Assembly (NCBI GenBank): GCA_963848415.1
Contig: CAWKDN010000001.1
Location: 310,001 to 374,000, forward strand
Direction of reading: 5' to 3'
Length of the DNA: 64,000 nucleotides
Source: CAVQBC01 sp963848415
GTDB lineage: Bacteria; Actinomycetota; Thermoleophilia; Solirubrobacterales; Solirubrobacteraceae
A program made the translations under genes and the position numbers. How positions within the stretch are numbered: the stretch's first letter is position 1; every line of letters begins with the position of its first letter. Below the pieces are notes generated by a model that ran no database searches, was not told the DNA's origin, and worked only from the letters and a program-made list of their open reading frames with translations. Positions 25,744 to 34,052 of this stretch are shown piece by piece.

Positions 25744-26631
25744 TGCGCCTGCACGCCGCGGAGGTCGAGGACACGTTCGCCGAGGCGTTCGGGATGTGGG
25801 GCGCGCGGATCGTGGTCACCGCCGAGACGCCCGCCTGGGCGGAGCACGCGGCGCGCTCGCTCACGGGCTTCGGCACCTCGGTGATCGGCTGCAAGTGCGA
25901 GGCCGGGATCGAGCGCGAGCTCGACGCCGCGGAGACCCCCGATGGGCGCCCCGGCGTCGCCGCGCTGCTGTTCGCGCCCGACGCCGAGGACCTCGGCAAG
26001 CGGCTCGTCGAGCGCGTCGGCATGACCGTGCTCACCTGCCCGACCACCGCGTGCTTCAACGGCCTGGCCGCCGAGGAGGAGGTCGACGTCGGCGGCAAGC
26101 TGCGCTACTTCGGCGACGGCTGGCAGGCGAGCAAGGTGCTCGCCGGCCGGCGCTACTGGCGGATCCCGGTGATGGAGGGCGAGTTCCTCGTCGAGGAGCG
26201 CTTCGGGATCGTCGAGGGCGTCGCCGGCGGGAACCTGATCATCCTGGGCGAGGACGCGGCGAGCGGCCCTGGGCGCCGCCGAGGCGGCGGCCGCCGCGAT
26301 GCGGACCGTGGAGGGCGCGATCCTGCCCTTCCCAGGCGGGATCGCGCGCAGCGGCAGCAAGGTCGGATCGCGCTACTCGGGGCAGATCGCCTCGACCAAC
26401 CACGTGCTGTGCCCGACGCTGCGCGCCCAGGTCGGCGACAGCCTCGTCCCGGCCGGCGTCGGGTCGGTGTTCGAGATCGTGATCGACGGGCTCGCGCCCG
26501 AGCCGGTGCGCGAGGCGATGCGCGTCGGCCTCGACGCGGCGGCGCGCTCGGGCGCGCTGCGGATCACGGCCGGCAACTACGGCGGCGACCTCGGCGAGCA
26601 TCACTTCCACCTCTCCGAGCTCGTCCCGTGA
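25740..26631 (+). CDS. fhcD: Formylmethanofuran:H4MPT formyltransferase, Fhc subunit D
   Basis: About 297 residues. FAEAFGMWGARIVVTAETPA, TGFGTSVIGCKCEAGIE, KLRYFGDGWQASKVL, RYWRIPVMEGEFLVEE and the end YGGDLGEHHFHL match archaeal Ftr and bacterial FhcD. It moves the formyl group from H4MPT to methanofuran (methylofuran). One inserted base near 26264 splits the gene. ATG codons at 25740 and 25743 both overlap or abut the fhcA stop. Confidence 0.9.
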
Positions 26632-27444
26632 CGCTCACGCTGACCCTGCGCGAGCCGCCGGCGGCGCCGCTGCGCGCCGAGGGGCTGGGCCCTGACCGGC
26701 TCGCCGGCCTGCGCAAGGCCGAGATCGAGCAGCTCGAGCTCTGGCACGGCAACCGCCGCGCCACGGTGGGCGAGCTGTTCGCCGTCTCCGGCGCGGGCGA
26801 GGCGGACGTCCGCGTCGCCGGCGACCTCGCCCGTGTCGTGGGCCTGGGCACGGGCATGACCCGGCGGCCGGCTGACGCTCGCCGGCAGCGCAGGACCGCA
26901 CGTGGGCGCGGGGATGCGCGACGGCGAGCTGATCGTGGAGGGCGACGCGGGCGACTGGGCCGGCGCCGAGATGCGCGGCGGGCGGCTGGTCGTGCACGGC
27001 TCGGCCGGCCGCCGCCTGGGGGGCGCCTACGCCGGGACGCGCGCCGGCATGCGCGGCGGCGAGATCCTCGTCCACCGAGACGCCGGCGAGGAGGCGGGCG
27101 CCGGCCTGCGACGGGGGCTGATCGCCATCGGCGGCCGCGCCGGCCCGGCCGCGGGCCTGAGCGCGCTGGCGGGCACGATCGTCGCCTTCGGGGCGCTCGG
27201 CGCCCACCCGGGCGCGGGGATGCGGCGGGCCAGCATCATCGCCATGACCGCGGCCGAGCTGCTGCCGACCTACGCGCGGGCCTGCGTCTACCGCCCGCCG
27301 TTCCTGCGCCTGTGCCTGCGCCGCCTGCGCGCGCTCGGGCTGCCGGTCGGCGACGAGCAGATCGAGGGTTCCTACACGCGCTGGTCGGGTGACCGCATCG
27401 AGCTCGGCCGGGGTGAGATCCTGATCCTGGAGCCGCCTCGATGA
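26628..27444 (+). CDS. fhcC: Formyltransferase/hydrolase complex subunit C
   Basis: About 272 residues. The C-terminal region is a ladder of glycine repeats (GAGMRDGELIVEGDAGDWAG, AEMRGGRLVVHGSAG, GGAYAGTRAGMRGGEILVH) forming the right-handed beta-helix seen in FwdC and glutamate synthase domain 3. The N-terminal part carries LRKAEIEQLELWHGNRRATV. One inserted C near 26861 breaks the frame between them. The subunit is structural. The GTG start overlaps the fhcD stop. Confidence 0.88.
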
Positions 27445-28391
27445 CCCTCTCGCTCAACCAGCGCGCGCACGAGCTCGCGGATCGCCTCGCCGCCGACGGC
27501 GACGCGTTGCGCGTCGCTGTGCAGACGCTGGGCGACGGGACGCGGGTGATCGACTGCGGCAGCGAGGTGCCCGGCGGTCTCGAGGCGGGGCGCCGGTTCG
27601 CCGAGATCACCATGGGCGGGCTCGGCTCGGTGGGCTTCGCCCCGCTCGTGCTCGAAGGCCGGTGGCTGCCCGGGCTGACGGTCGTCACCGACCATCCGGC
27701 GCTCGCCTGCCTCGCCTCCCAGTACGCGGGCTGGAAGCTCGACCGCGACGACTACTTCGCCATGGCCAGCGGGCCGGGCCGCGCGCTGATCCGCGCCGAG
27801 GAGCTCTACGACGACCTCGACGCCGACGAGCGCGCGAGCGCCGCGGTCCTCTGCCTGGAGACCGGCGACGCGCCGCCGGAGCAGCTCGCGACCTTCGTGG
27901 CCGAGCGCGCCGGCGTGGCGCCGGCCGACCTCACGCTGCTCTTCGCGCCGACCGCGAGCCTCGCCGGCGGCGTCCAGGTCGCCGCGCGCGTCGTGGAGAC
28001 CGCCCTGCACAAGCTCCACGAGCTCGAGTTCGACGTGCGGCGGGTGGTGAGCGGCTTCGGGACCTGCCCGTTGCCACCGGTGGCGCGCACCGATCCGGAG
28101 GCCATCGGGCGCACGAACGACGCGGTCCTCTACGGCGGCCAGGTCGAGCTCACCGTCGACGCGCCCGACGACGAGCTCGAGGCGCTCGTCGAGCGCCTGC
28201 CGTCCTCCGCCTCGGAGGACCACGGCGAGCCGTTCGGCGCCGTCCTCGAGCGGGCGGACTGGGACTTCTACGCGATCGACCCGCTGCTGTTCAGCCCGGC
28301 CGAGGTCCAGCTCGTGAGCGTCGGGAGCGGACGGTCCTTCCACGCCGGGGGCGTGCGGCTGGACGTCCTCGAGCGGTCCTTTCGGGGATGA
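27441..28391 (+). CDS. mch: Methenyl-H4MPT cyclohydrolase
   Basis: A 316-residue intact protein matching Mch: LSLNQRAHELADRLAADGD, VIDCGSEVPGGLEAGRRFAE, DHPALACLASQYAGWKLDRD, YFAMASGPGRALI, and YGGQVELTVD. It hydrolyses methenyl-H4MPT to 5-formyl-H4MPT, linking MtdB to FhcD. The ATG overlaps the fhcC stop and its stop overlaps the next gene, so translation is coupled throughout this stretch. Confidence 0.93.
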   Translation: MTLSLNQRAHELADRLAADGDALRVAVQTLGDGTRVIDCGSEVPGGLEAGRRFAEITMGGLGSVGFAPLVLEGRWLPGLTVVTDHPALACLASQYAGWKLDRDDYFAMASGPGRALIRAEELYDDLDADERASAAVLCLETGDAPPEQLATFVAERAGVAPADLTLLFAPTASLAGGVQVAARVVETALHKLHELEFDVRRVVSGFGTCPLPPVARTDPEAIGRTNDAVLYGGQVELTVDAPDDELEALVERLPSSASEDHGEPFGAVLERADWDFYAIDPLLFSPAEVQLVSVGSGRSFHAGGVRLDVLERSFRG

Positions 28392-28945
28392 TCGTCGAGA
28401 CGGTCACGACGACGATCAACCCGGACGGCACGATCAACTGCGCGGCGATGGGCGTCGAATGGGGCGACGAGGAGATCGTCATCAAGCCCTACCGCGCGAC
28501 ACGGACGCTGCGCAACCTGCAGGCCCGCGGCGCGGCGGTCGTCAACCTCACCGACGACATCCTGCTGTTCACGCAGGCGGCGCTCGAGGATCCCCGCCCG
28601 CCGACCCGGCCGGCGACCACCGTCGAGGGCGCCGTGCTCGCCGACGCCTGCTCGTGGCGGGAGGTCGCGGTCGAGGCGATCGACGCGAGCGGGCCGCGGG
28701 CGCGCGTGAAGACGCGCGTCGTCGGCCGCGGCAGCGGGCGCGAGTACATCGGCTTCAGCCGGGCCTGCCACGCGGTGCTCGAAGCCTCGATCCTCGCCTC
28801 GCGCGCCCGCCGGCTGCCGGCCGAGGAGATCCGCGCTGAGCTCTCCCGCCTGACCGTCCTCGTGGACAAGACGGCCGGCCCGCGCGAGCGAGCGGCGATG
28901 GACCGCGTGCTGGCCCACGTCCGCGCCGCGATCGGCGACGGATGA
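28388..28945 (+). CDS. DUF447 family (flavin-reductase-like) protein
   Basis: A 185-residue DUF447 protein: TTTINPDGTINCAAMGVEWG, IKPYRATRTLRNLQARGAAV and NLTDDILLFTQAAL give an FMN-binding split-barrel fold, while RVVGRGSGREYIGFSRACHA lies in the second half. The family is found almost only in methanogens and H4MPT-using bacteria and its activity is unknown. Its place between mch and the beta-RFAP synthase gene argues for a role in H4MPT synthesis. ATG overlaps the mch stop. Confidence 0.82.
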   Translation: MIVETVTTTINPDGTINCAAMGVEWGDEEIVIKPYRATRTLRNLQARGAAVVNLTDDILLFTQAALEDPRPPTRPATTVEGAVLADACSWREVAVEAIDASGPRARVKTRVVGRGSGREYIGFSRACHAVLEASILASRARRLPAEEIRAELSRLTVLVDKTAGPRERAAMDRVLAHVRAAIGDG

Positions 28946-29883
28946 CCACGGTCCGGGTCGAGGCGCCCGCGCGGCTGCACATGGGCATGCTCGACGCCGC
29001 CGGCGACGGGCCGCGCCGCTTCGGCGGGCTGGGGGCGGCGGTGAGCCGGCCGGCGGTGATCGTGGAGGCGAGCGCGAGCGACGAGCTCACCGTCGAGGGC
29101 CCCGACGCCGAGCGCGCGCTCGCCGTGGCGCAGCGCTGCCGCGACGCGCTCGGCCGGGAGACGGGCGCGCGGGTGCGGGTGCTCGAGGCCATCCCCGCCC
29201 ACGCCGGCCTCGGCTCCGGGACGAAGCTGGCGCTCGCCGTGACCGCGGCGCTGTCCGCGCTGGCGGGGCAGTCCGCCGATCCGGCGGCGATGGCGCGCAC
29301 GGCCGGGCGCGGCGCGCGCTCGGCGGTCGGCCTGTGGACCTTCGCCCTCGGCGGGTTCGTCGTCGAGGGTGGCGTGCGCTCCGGGGTCGCCCAGCCCGCA
29401 CCGTTGCTGATGCGCCACGCGATGCCCGACGAGTGGCGCTGCGTGCTGGTCGTCCCCGCGGCGCAGCCGGGGTTGTGGGGCGGCGCCGAGGAGGCCGCGT
29501 TCGCGGACCTGCGCCCCGACCCCGGCCGGTCGGCGGAGATCGCCCAGGTCTTGCTGACCGCGCTGCTGCCGGCGCTCGTCGAGCACGACCTCGCCGAGTT
29601 CGGCGCCGCGCTGAGCCGGCTCCAGCGGCTGGTGGGCGACGCGTTCGCGCCCGTCCAGGGCGGCACCTTCCACCCGCAGTCCGGCGCGCTCGTGGAGGCG
29701 CTGCTGCGGCTCGGGGCGGCCGGCGCCGGCCAGAGCTCGTGGGGACCCGCGGTCTACGGGCTCGTCGGCAGCGACGAGCAGGGGCACGAGGTCGTGCGCG
29801 GGCTCGAGGCCGAGCTCGGCGCCGGCGTACGAGCCCAGCTGGTGGGCTTCGACAACCACGGCGCCCGCGTGGAGATCACGTGA
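28942..29883 (+). CDS. mptG: Beta-ribofuranosylaminobenzene 5'-phosphate synthase
   Basis: A 313-residue GHMP-fold protein: VRVEAPARLHMGMLDAAGDG at the start, IPAHAGLGSGTKLALAVTAA as the phosphate-binding motif, ARSAVGLWTFALGGFVVEGG and GQSSWGPAVYGLV. This is the first committed enzyme of H4MPT synthesis, joining p-hydroxybenzoate or p-aminobenzoate to PRPP with loss of CO2, and is a hallmark of H4MPT users. GTG/ATG overlaps on both sides tie it to the operon. Confidence 0.9.
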   Translation: MTTVRVEAPARLHMGMLDAAGDGPRRFGGLGAAVSRPAVIVEASASDELTVEGPDAERALAVAQRCRDALGRETGARVRVLEAIPAHAGLGSGTKLALAVTAALSALAGQSADPAAMARTAGRGARSAVGLWTFALGGFVVEGGVRSGVAQPAPLLMRHAMPDEWRCVLVVPAAQPGLWGGAEEAAFADLRPDPGRSAEIAQVLLTALLPALVEHDLAEFGAALSRLQRLVGDAFAPVQGGTFHPQSGALVEALLRLGAAGAGQSSWGPAVYGLVGSDEQGHEVVRGLEAELGAGVRAQLVGFDNHGARVEIT

Positions 29884-30602
29884 AGCTGCTGGTGAGCGTG
29901 GTCGACGCCGCCGAGGCGCGGCTGGCCGTCGCCGGCGGCGTCGACATCGTCGACGTCAAGAATCCCGCCGAGGGGTCGCTGGGCGCCGCGGCGCCGGGGG
30001 TGATCGCTCAGGTGGATGACGTGCTGCCGGCCGAGCTGCCGCTCAGCGCGGCGATCGGCGACCTCCCCTGCCTGCCCGGCACCGCCGCGCTCGCCGCGCT
30101 CGGGGCGGTGCGGTCGGGGGCGGCGTACGTCAAGCTCGGCCTCTCGGGGGTCTCTGCCACGGAAGAGGCGGTGGCGGTCCTGCGCGCCGTGCAGGCGGCG
30201 GTCGGCGAGGAGGCGGCGGTGATCGCCGTCGCCTACGCGGACGCCGAGCGCGTGCCGGGCCGGGCGCTGCCGCCGTCGGAGCTCGTCGCGGTGGCGCAGC
30301 GGGCCGGCGTGAGCGGCTGCCTGATCGACACGGCGATCAAGGACGGCCGCGGGCTGCTGTCGTGGATCACCGCCGGCGCGCTCGCCGCGCTGGTGGCCGC
30401 GGCCCGCGACGCCGGGCTCGGCATGGCGCTGGCCGGCCAGCTGCGCGCGGAGGAGCTGCCCGCGATCCGCGCCACCGGCGCCGACGTCGCCGGCGTGCGC
30501 TCGGCCGCCTGCCGCGACGGGCGGCGCACCGCGGCGCTCGACCCCCGGCGCATCGCGCAGCTGCGGGCGCTGTGCGGCGCCGAGACGCCGCACGCGGCCT
30601 AG
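29880..30602 (+). CDS. mfnB: (5-formylfuran-3-yl)methyl phosphate synthase
   Basis: A 240-residue TIM-barrel protein. The catalytic lysines are visible in IVDVKNPAEGSLG and LIDTAIKDGRGLLSW, and YVKLGLSGV follows the usual order. MfnB condenses two glyceraldehyde 3-phosphates to the furan ring of methanofuran, showing that this organism builds its own formyl carrier. The GTG start overlaps the mptG stop; the gene ends the plus-strand operon and overlaps the convergent kinase gene by 4 bp. Confidence 0.9.
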   Translation: MKLLVSVVDAAEARLAVAGGVDIVDVKNPAEGSLGAAAPGVIAQVDDVLPAELPLSAAIGDLPCLPGTAALAALGAVRSGAAYVKLGLSGVSATEEAVAVLRAVQAAVGEEAAVIAVAYADAERVPGRALPPSELVAVAQRAGVSGCLIDTAIKDGRGLLSWITAGALAALVAAARDAGLGMALAGQLRAEELPAIRATGADVAGVRSAACRDGRRTAALDPRRIAQLRALCGAETPHAA

Positions 30603-31255
30603 CCACGCGCGGTCACGAGCGTCCCGGCCGTGCGGCCCGTGTCGAGCAGCTCGGCGAGCCGCGCCGGCTCGCCGCCGCCGATCACCCACGTCTCGACGCC
30701 CGCGGCCCGCAGCGCCGCGGGCAGATGCTCGTCGACCTCTGCGGGCGCCATTGCCGCGAGCTCGTCGACGGTCAGCCGCGCGATCGGCTCGCCGGCCGGC
30801 GGCCGGCTGCGGTAGAGGCCCGCGACCGGCTTGACCAGCACGAGGCGCTCGGCGCCGGCGGCACCGGCCACCCACGCGGCGATCGAATCCGAGGTGACGG
30901 CCCACGACGCGGGCAGTGGGTCGCGCTCCGCCAGCAGGGCAGCCGGCAGCAGGACCGAGACGACACCGTCCTGCTGGGATCTGAGCTGCACGCATCGTTC
31001 CGCCCCCGGGATGAGGTCGGCGAGCGCCCAGCCGAACTGGTCCATCGCCAGGATCGCCATCCGGTGCGCGGTCTGGGGCCGCAGGCCGAAGCGGTCGTCG
31101 TGGACGCGGACCGTGTCCGCGAACGCCGCGCCGCCGGGCACCACGAGCAGCGGATGGCGCGCGCCCGCCGCGCCGATCTCGGCGCACAGCGCCCGCAGCG
31201 CGTCGCCGCCGGCCTCCCGCGCGAGCCCGCCGCCGACCTTCACGACGGTCAGCAC
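30599..31255 (-). CDS. Amino-acid-kinase-fold protein, MfnE-like
   Basis: A 218-residue kinase-fold protein: VVKVGGGLAREAGGDALRAL, HPLLVVPGGAAFADTVR, SWAVTSDSIAAWVAGAAGAE and VIGGGEPARLAELL. In methanofuran synthesis MfnE phosphorylates aminomethylfuran phosphate to the diphosphate, and this gene is similar in size and fold and next to mfnB and an MfnF-like gene. The GTG at 31253-31255 overlaps the upstream gene by 7 bp. Other amino-acid kinases are possible but the context is strong. Confidence 0.75.
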   Translation of the reverse strand: MLTVVKVGGGLAREAGGDALRALCAEIGAAGARHPLLVVPGGAAFADTVRVHDDRFGLRPQTAHRMAILAMDQFGWALADLIPGAERCVQLRSQQDGVVSVLLPAALLAERDPLPASWAVTSDSIAAWVAGAAGAERLVLVKPVAGLYRSRPPAGEPIARLTVDELAAMAPAEVDEHLPAALRAAGVETWVIGGGEPARLAELLDTGRTAGTLVTARG

Positions 31256-32268
31256 GCTGCGCCCAGGCGGCCGGCCGCGAGCTCGGCGAGCGCCGCCGCG
31301 GGCGCCGCGTCGCGTTCCGCCGCGCTCCACGGCAGCTCGAGCACCGGGCGGCCGAGGCGCTCCGCCACCGCGCGGGCGAGGAACGCCCCCACCCCCAGGG
31401 ACACCACCGGCGTCGCGACGCCGGCCACGCGCGTGCTCACCTGCCGCGCCGCCGCCTCGATCCGGCGAACCTGCTCGGCGTGCAAGAAGGCGGCGATCGC
31501 CTCGACCTCGCCGGGCCCGAGCTGCTCGGCGTCAGCGCAGACCAGTCGCGCCACGCGCTCGCGCGCGCCCTCGAGGCTCGCCGCCCGCCCGTCCGGCGTC
31601 GGGCACGTGTAGGCCGCCGGCGCCAGATGCCCGAGGATCAGGTGCACGTCGGCGCTGATCGCGAACAGCTCGGAGGCGACCGGGCACCACCGCCCGCGGA
31701 CGGGGACGCGCGGCGCGATCGCCGCCAGGTTGGTGCGCAGCGCACCCGTGTAGACGAGCTCGCCCGCCAGCAGCCGGTCGAGATCGGTGCGGCCCTCGGC
31801 CGCGACGCGGCCGGCCGCGATCGGTATCACGTCGGCGGTCGTGCTGCCCACGTCGAGCATCAGCGCATCCGCGTGCACCGCGCCGACCGCGAGCGCGCTC
31901 GCCACCCAGTTGGCGGCGGCGACGTCGAGCGGCCGCGCCCGCGCCTCGGCGAGGCCGACGAGCTCGCCGCCGGTCGTGACGAGCAGGACCGGGGCGGGCA
32001 CGGCGGCCTCGACCGCGTCGAGCACGAAGGCGACGCCCTCGCGCTTGGTCCGGAAGGCGTCGGAGAGTTCGGCGGTCATCGTCAGCGCCACCAGCGCCGG
32101 CGGCTCCTCGGCCAGCTCGCCCACGACGTCGCGCACGACGGCCGACAACGCCTCGCGGTCGTCGACGACGTCATAGGGGCGCAGGACGGTGCGCAGAGCG
32201 CCACCGGCGGCGCGCCACACCGCCTTCGTGTTCACGCCCCCGACGTCGAGGCCGACCACGCCGCGCAT
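31249..32268 (-). CDS. Hydantoinase/oxoprolinase-fold protein, MfnF-like
   Basis: A 339-residue ASKHA-fold protein: GVVGLDVGGVNTKAVWR at the start, LVALTMTAELSDAFRTKREG, LMLDVGSTTADVIPIAAGRV and GELVYTGALRTNLAAIAP. This matches MfnF, which joins the furan-methylamine diphosphate to the tyramine-glutamate part of methanofuran. It overlaps the MfnE-like gene and is probably cotranscribed with it. Its ATG is only 18 bp from the start of the divergent HisA-like gene. Confidence 0.8.
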   Translation of the reverse strand: MRGVVGLDVGGVNTKAVWRAAGGALRTVLRPYDVVDDREALSAVVRDVVGELAEEPPALVALTMTAELSDAFRTKREGVAFVLDAVEAAVPAPVLLVTTGGELVGLAEARARPLDVAAANWVASALAVGAVHADALMLDVGSTTADVIPIAAGRVAAEGRTDLDRLLAGELVYTGALRTNLAAIAPRVPVRGRWCPVASELFAISADVHLILGHLAPAAYTCPTPDGRAASLEGARERVARLVCADAEQLGPGEVEAIAAFLHAEQVRRIEAAARQVSTRVAGVATPVVSLGVGAFLARAVAERLGRPVLELPWSAAERDAAPAAALAELAAGRLGAAC

Positions 32269-32286
32269 CAGCCACCATCCCTGCTC

Positions 32287-33012
32287 GTGCGAGTGATCCC
32301 GGTCATCGATCTCAAGGCCGGCGTCGCGGTGCACGCGGTGCGCGGGGAGCGCGAACGCTATCGCCCGCTGCGCAGCCGGATCGCCGCGGGATCGGACCCG
32401 GTGCGCCTGACCCGCGCGGTGCGCGAGCGCTTCGGCCTCGACGAGCTCTACGTCGCCGACCTCGACGCGATCGCGGGCGGCCCGCTCAGCTCGCAGGCCG
32501 TCGACGGACTGGCGCGCGAGGGGCGGGTGATGGTGGACGCCGGGGCCACGTCGGCCACGGCGGTCGCAGCGCTCCTCGAGCTGGGGGTCGCACGGGTCGT
32601 GGTCGGCACCGAGTCGCTGCCCGGGGCGCGTGCGTTCCGCCGGCTGCGGGCCGAGCTGCCCGAGGCGCCGCTCGTGCTCAGCCTCGACCTGCGCGGCGGG
32701 CGTCTGCTCTCGCCCGACCCGGCGCTGGCGGGGATCGCCGCGGGCGACGCGCTCGCGCAGCTCCAGGCGGCGGGGGCGCGGGAGGCGATCGTGCTCGACC
32801 TCGCCCGGGTCGGCTCCGGCGCGGGACCCGACGTGACGCTCATCGGCGAGCTGCACGCGCGCTTCCCGGACGTCGAGCTGCTCGCGGGCGGCGGGGTGCG
32901 CCACGCCGACGACCTGCGCGCGCTGGCCGGCGCGGGAGCCTCGGGCGCCCTCGTCGCCACCGCCCTGCACGGCGGCGCCCTCGAAGCCGGCGACCTCCGT
33001 GCGCTCACATGA
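32287..33012 (+). CDS. HisA/HisF-like TIM-barrel protein of the C1 island
   Basis: A 241-residue barrel: VIPVIDLKAGVAVHAVRGER (HisA-like start), ELYVADLDAIAGGPLSSQAV, LVLSLDLRGGRLLSPDP and LLAGGGVRHADDLRALAGAG with the phosphate site near the end. Homologues of this HisA-like type occur with H4MPT genes in methylotrophs and methanogens and are thought not to be the histidine enzyme. No other his genes are nearby. A GTG start is used. Function unknown, probably cofactor synthesis. Confidence 0.75.
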   Translation: MRVIPVIDLKAGVAVHAVRGERERYRPLRSRIAAGSDPVRLTRAVRERFGLDELYVADLDAIAGGPLSSQAVDGLAREGRVMVDAGATSATAVAALLELGVARVVVGTESLPGARAFRRLRAELPEAPLVLSLDLRGGRLLSPDPALAGIAAGDALAQLQAAGAREAIVLDLARVGSGAGPDVTLIGELHARFPDVELLAGGGVRHADDLRALAGAGASGALVATALHGGALEAGDLRALT

Positions 33013-33054
33013 GCGCACGCAGGAACCGGCGGGCGCTCCCGTGAGCGAGCGCGA

Positions 33055-33924
33055 TCAGGTCACGCGCTCGAGATGCCCGACGAGGGCGGCGGCCACGTCG
33101 ACGCCCGTCGCCCGCTCGACGCCGTGCCAGCCCGGGATGCCGTTGACCTCGAGGACGTAGTCGCGCTGGTCGGCGGCCCGCAGCAGGTCGACACCGGCAT
33201 AGTCGGCGCCGACTGCGGCCGCGGCCCGCACGCACAACCACGCGCGGTCCTCGTCGAGGTCGATCGACCGGGCCTGCGCCCCACGGGCGAGGTTCGCCCG
33301 CCAGCCCGAGCCGACGCGTTCGATCGCCGCGACCACGCGGTCGCCGACGACGACCGCCCGGACGTCGATGCCCTCGTGCGGCAGCGTCTCCTGGAGGTAG
33401 TAGACGGCGCGCTCGATCTCGAGCGCGCGAAAGACCCGCTGGGCCACGTCGCGGTCCTGCACCCGCGCCATCCCGAAGCCCATCGAGCCGAAGAGCGGCT
33501 TGACGATGACGTCTGAGCCGAGCTCGTCGAACGCCTCCAAGGCCGCGTCGGCGCGCTCGCAGGCGACGGTCCGCGGGGTGGGAACCCCGGCGGCCGCGAT
33601 CAGCGCCGAGGCCAGGAACTTGTCGATGGTGTGCTCGATCGCGAGCGCGCGGTTGACGACGCGCACGCCGACGGCGGCCAGCGCGTGCAGCGCGTCGACG
33701 CGGAAGACGATCTGCTCGAGCGAGCCGCGCGGGATCCCGCGCACGACCACGACGTCGCACGCGTCGAGCGCCACGTCGCCCGAGCGCATCGCGAAGTCAT
33801 CGTCGATCCGGCCCACCATCCGCGTCACGGGGGCGAAGGCGCAGTCGTGCCCGCGGGCCGTCAGCGCGTGCTGCAGCCGCTCGGCGTGCCAGCCTCCGGT
33901 CGAGCCGATGACGGCGACGCGCAT
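33055..33924 (-). CDS. RimK-type ATP-grasp ligase
   Basis: A 289-residue RimK-family protein: VAVIGSTGGWHAERLQHAL, TIDKFLASALIAAAGVPTPR, VIVKPLFGSMGFGMARVQD (ATP loop) and YVLEVNGIPGWHGVE (metal ligands). RimK-like enzymes add glutamates; in this context the likely targets are the glutamyl tails of methanofuran or H4MPT (MptN-like). It is convergent with the HisA-like gene. Substrate not proven from sequence. Confidence 0.8.
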   Translation of the reverse strand: MRVAVIGSTGGWHAERLQHALTARGHDCAFAPVTRMVGRIDDDFAMRSGDVALDACDVVVVRGIPRGSLEQIVFRVDALHALAAVGVRVVNRALAIEHTIDKFLASALIAAAGVPTPRTVACERADAALEAFDELGSDVIVKPLFGSMGFGMARVQDRDVAQRVFRALEIERAVYYLQETLPHEGIDVRAVVVGDRVVAAIERVGSGWRANLARGAQARSIDLDEDRAWLCVRAAAAVGADYAGVDLLRAADQRDYVLEVNGIPGWHGVERATGVDVAAALVGHLERVT

Positions 33925-34052
33925 GCCCGCGCGATGCTATCCGCGATCGTCAGCGTGACGACATCGCGAGCCGCCGCTCCCGCCGATAGAGGGTTGTTTC
34001 GCGGCCCGGGCACGTATACGCTCGTGACAAATCGGACGTACGGGAGGGAGCC

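Noticed and set aside
14400..26862. Programmed frameshifting in the C1 genes
   Set aside because: The slips have no common slippery sequence or downstream structure, occur in unrelated genes and in both directions, and are better explained by sequence errors.
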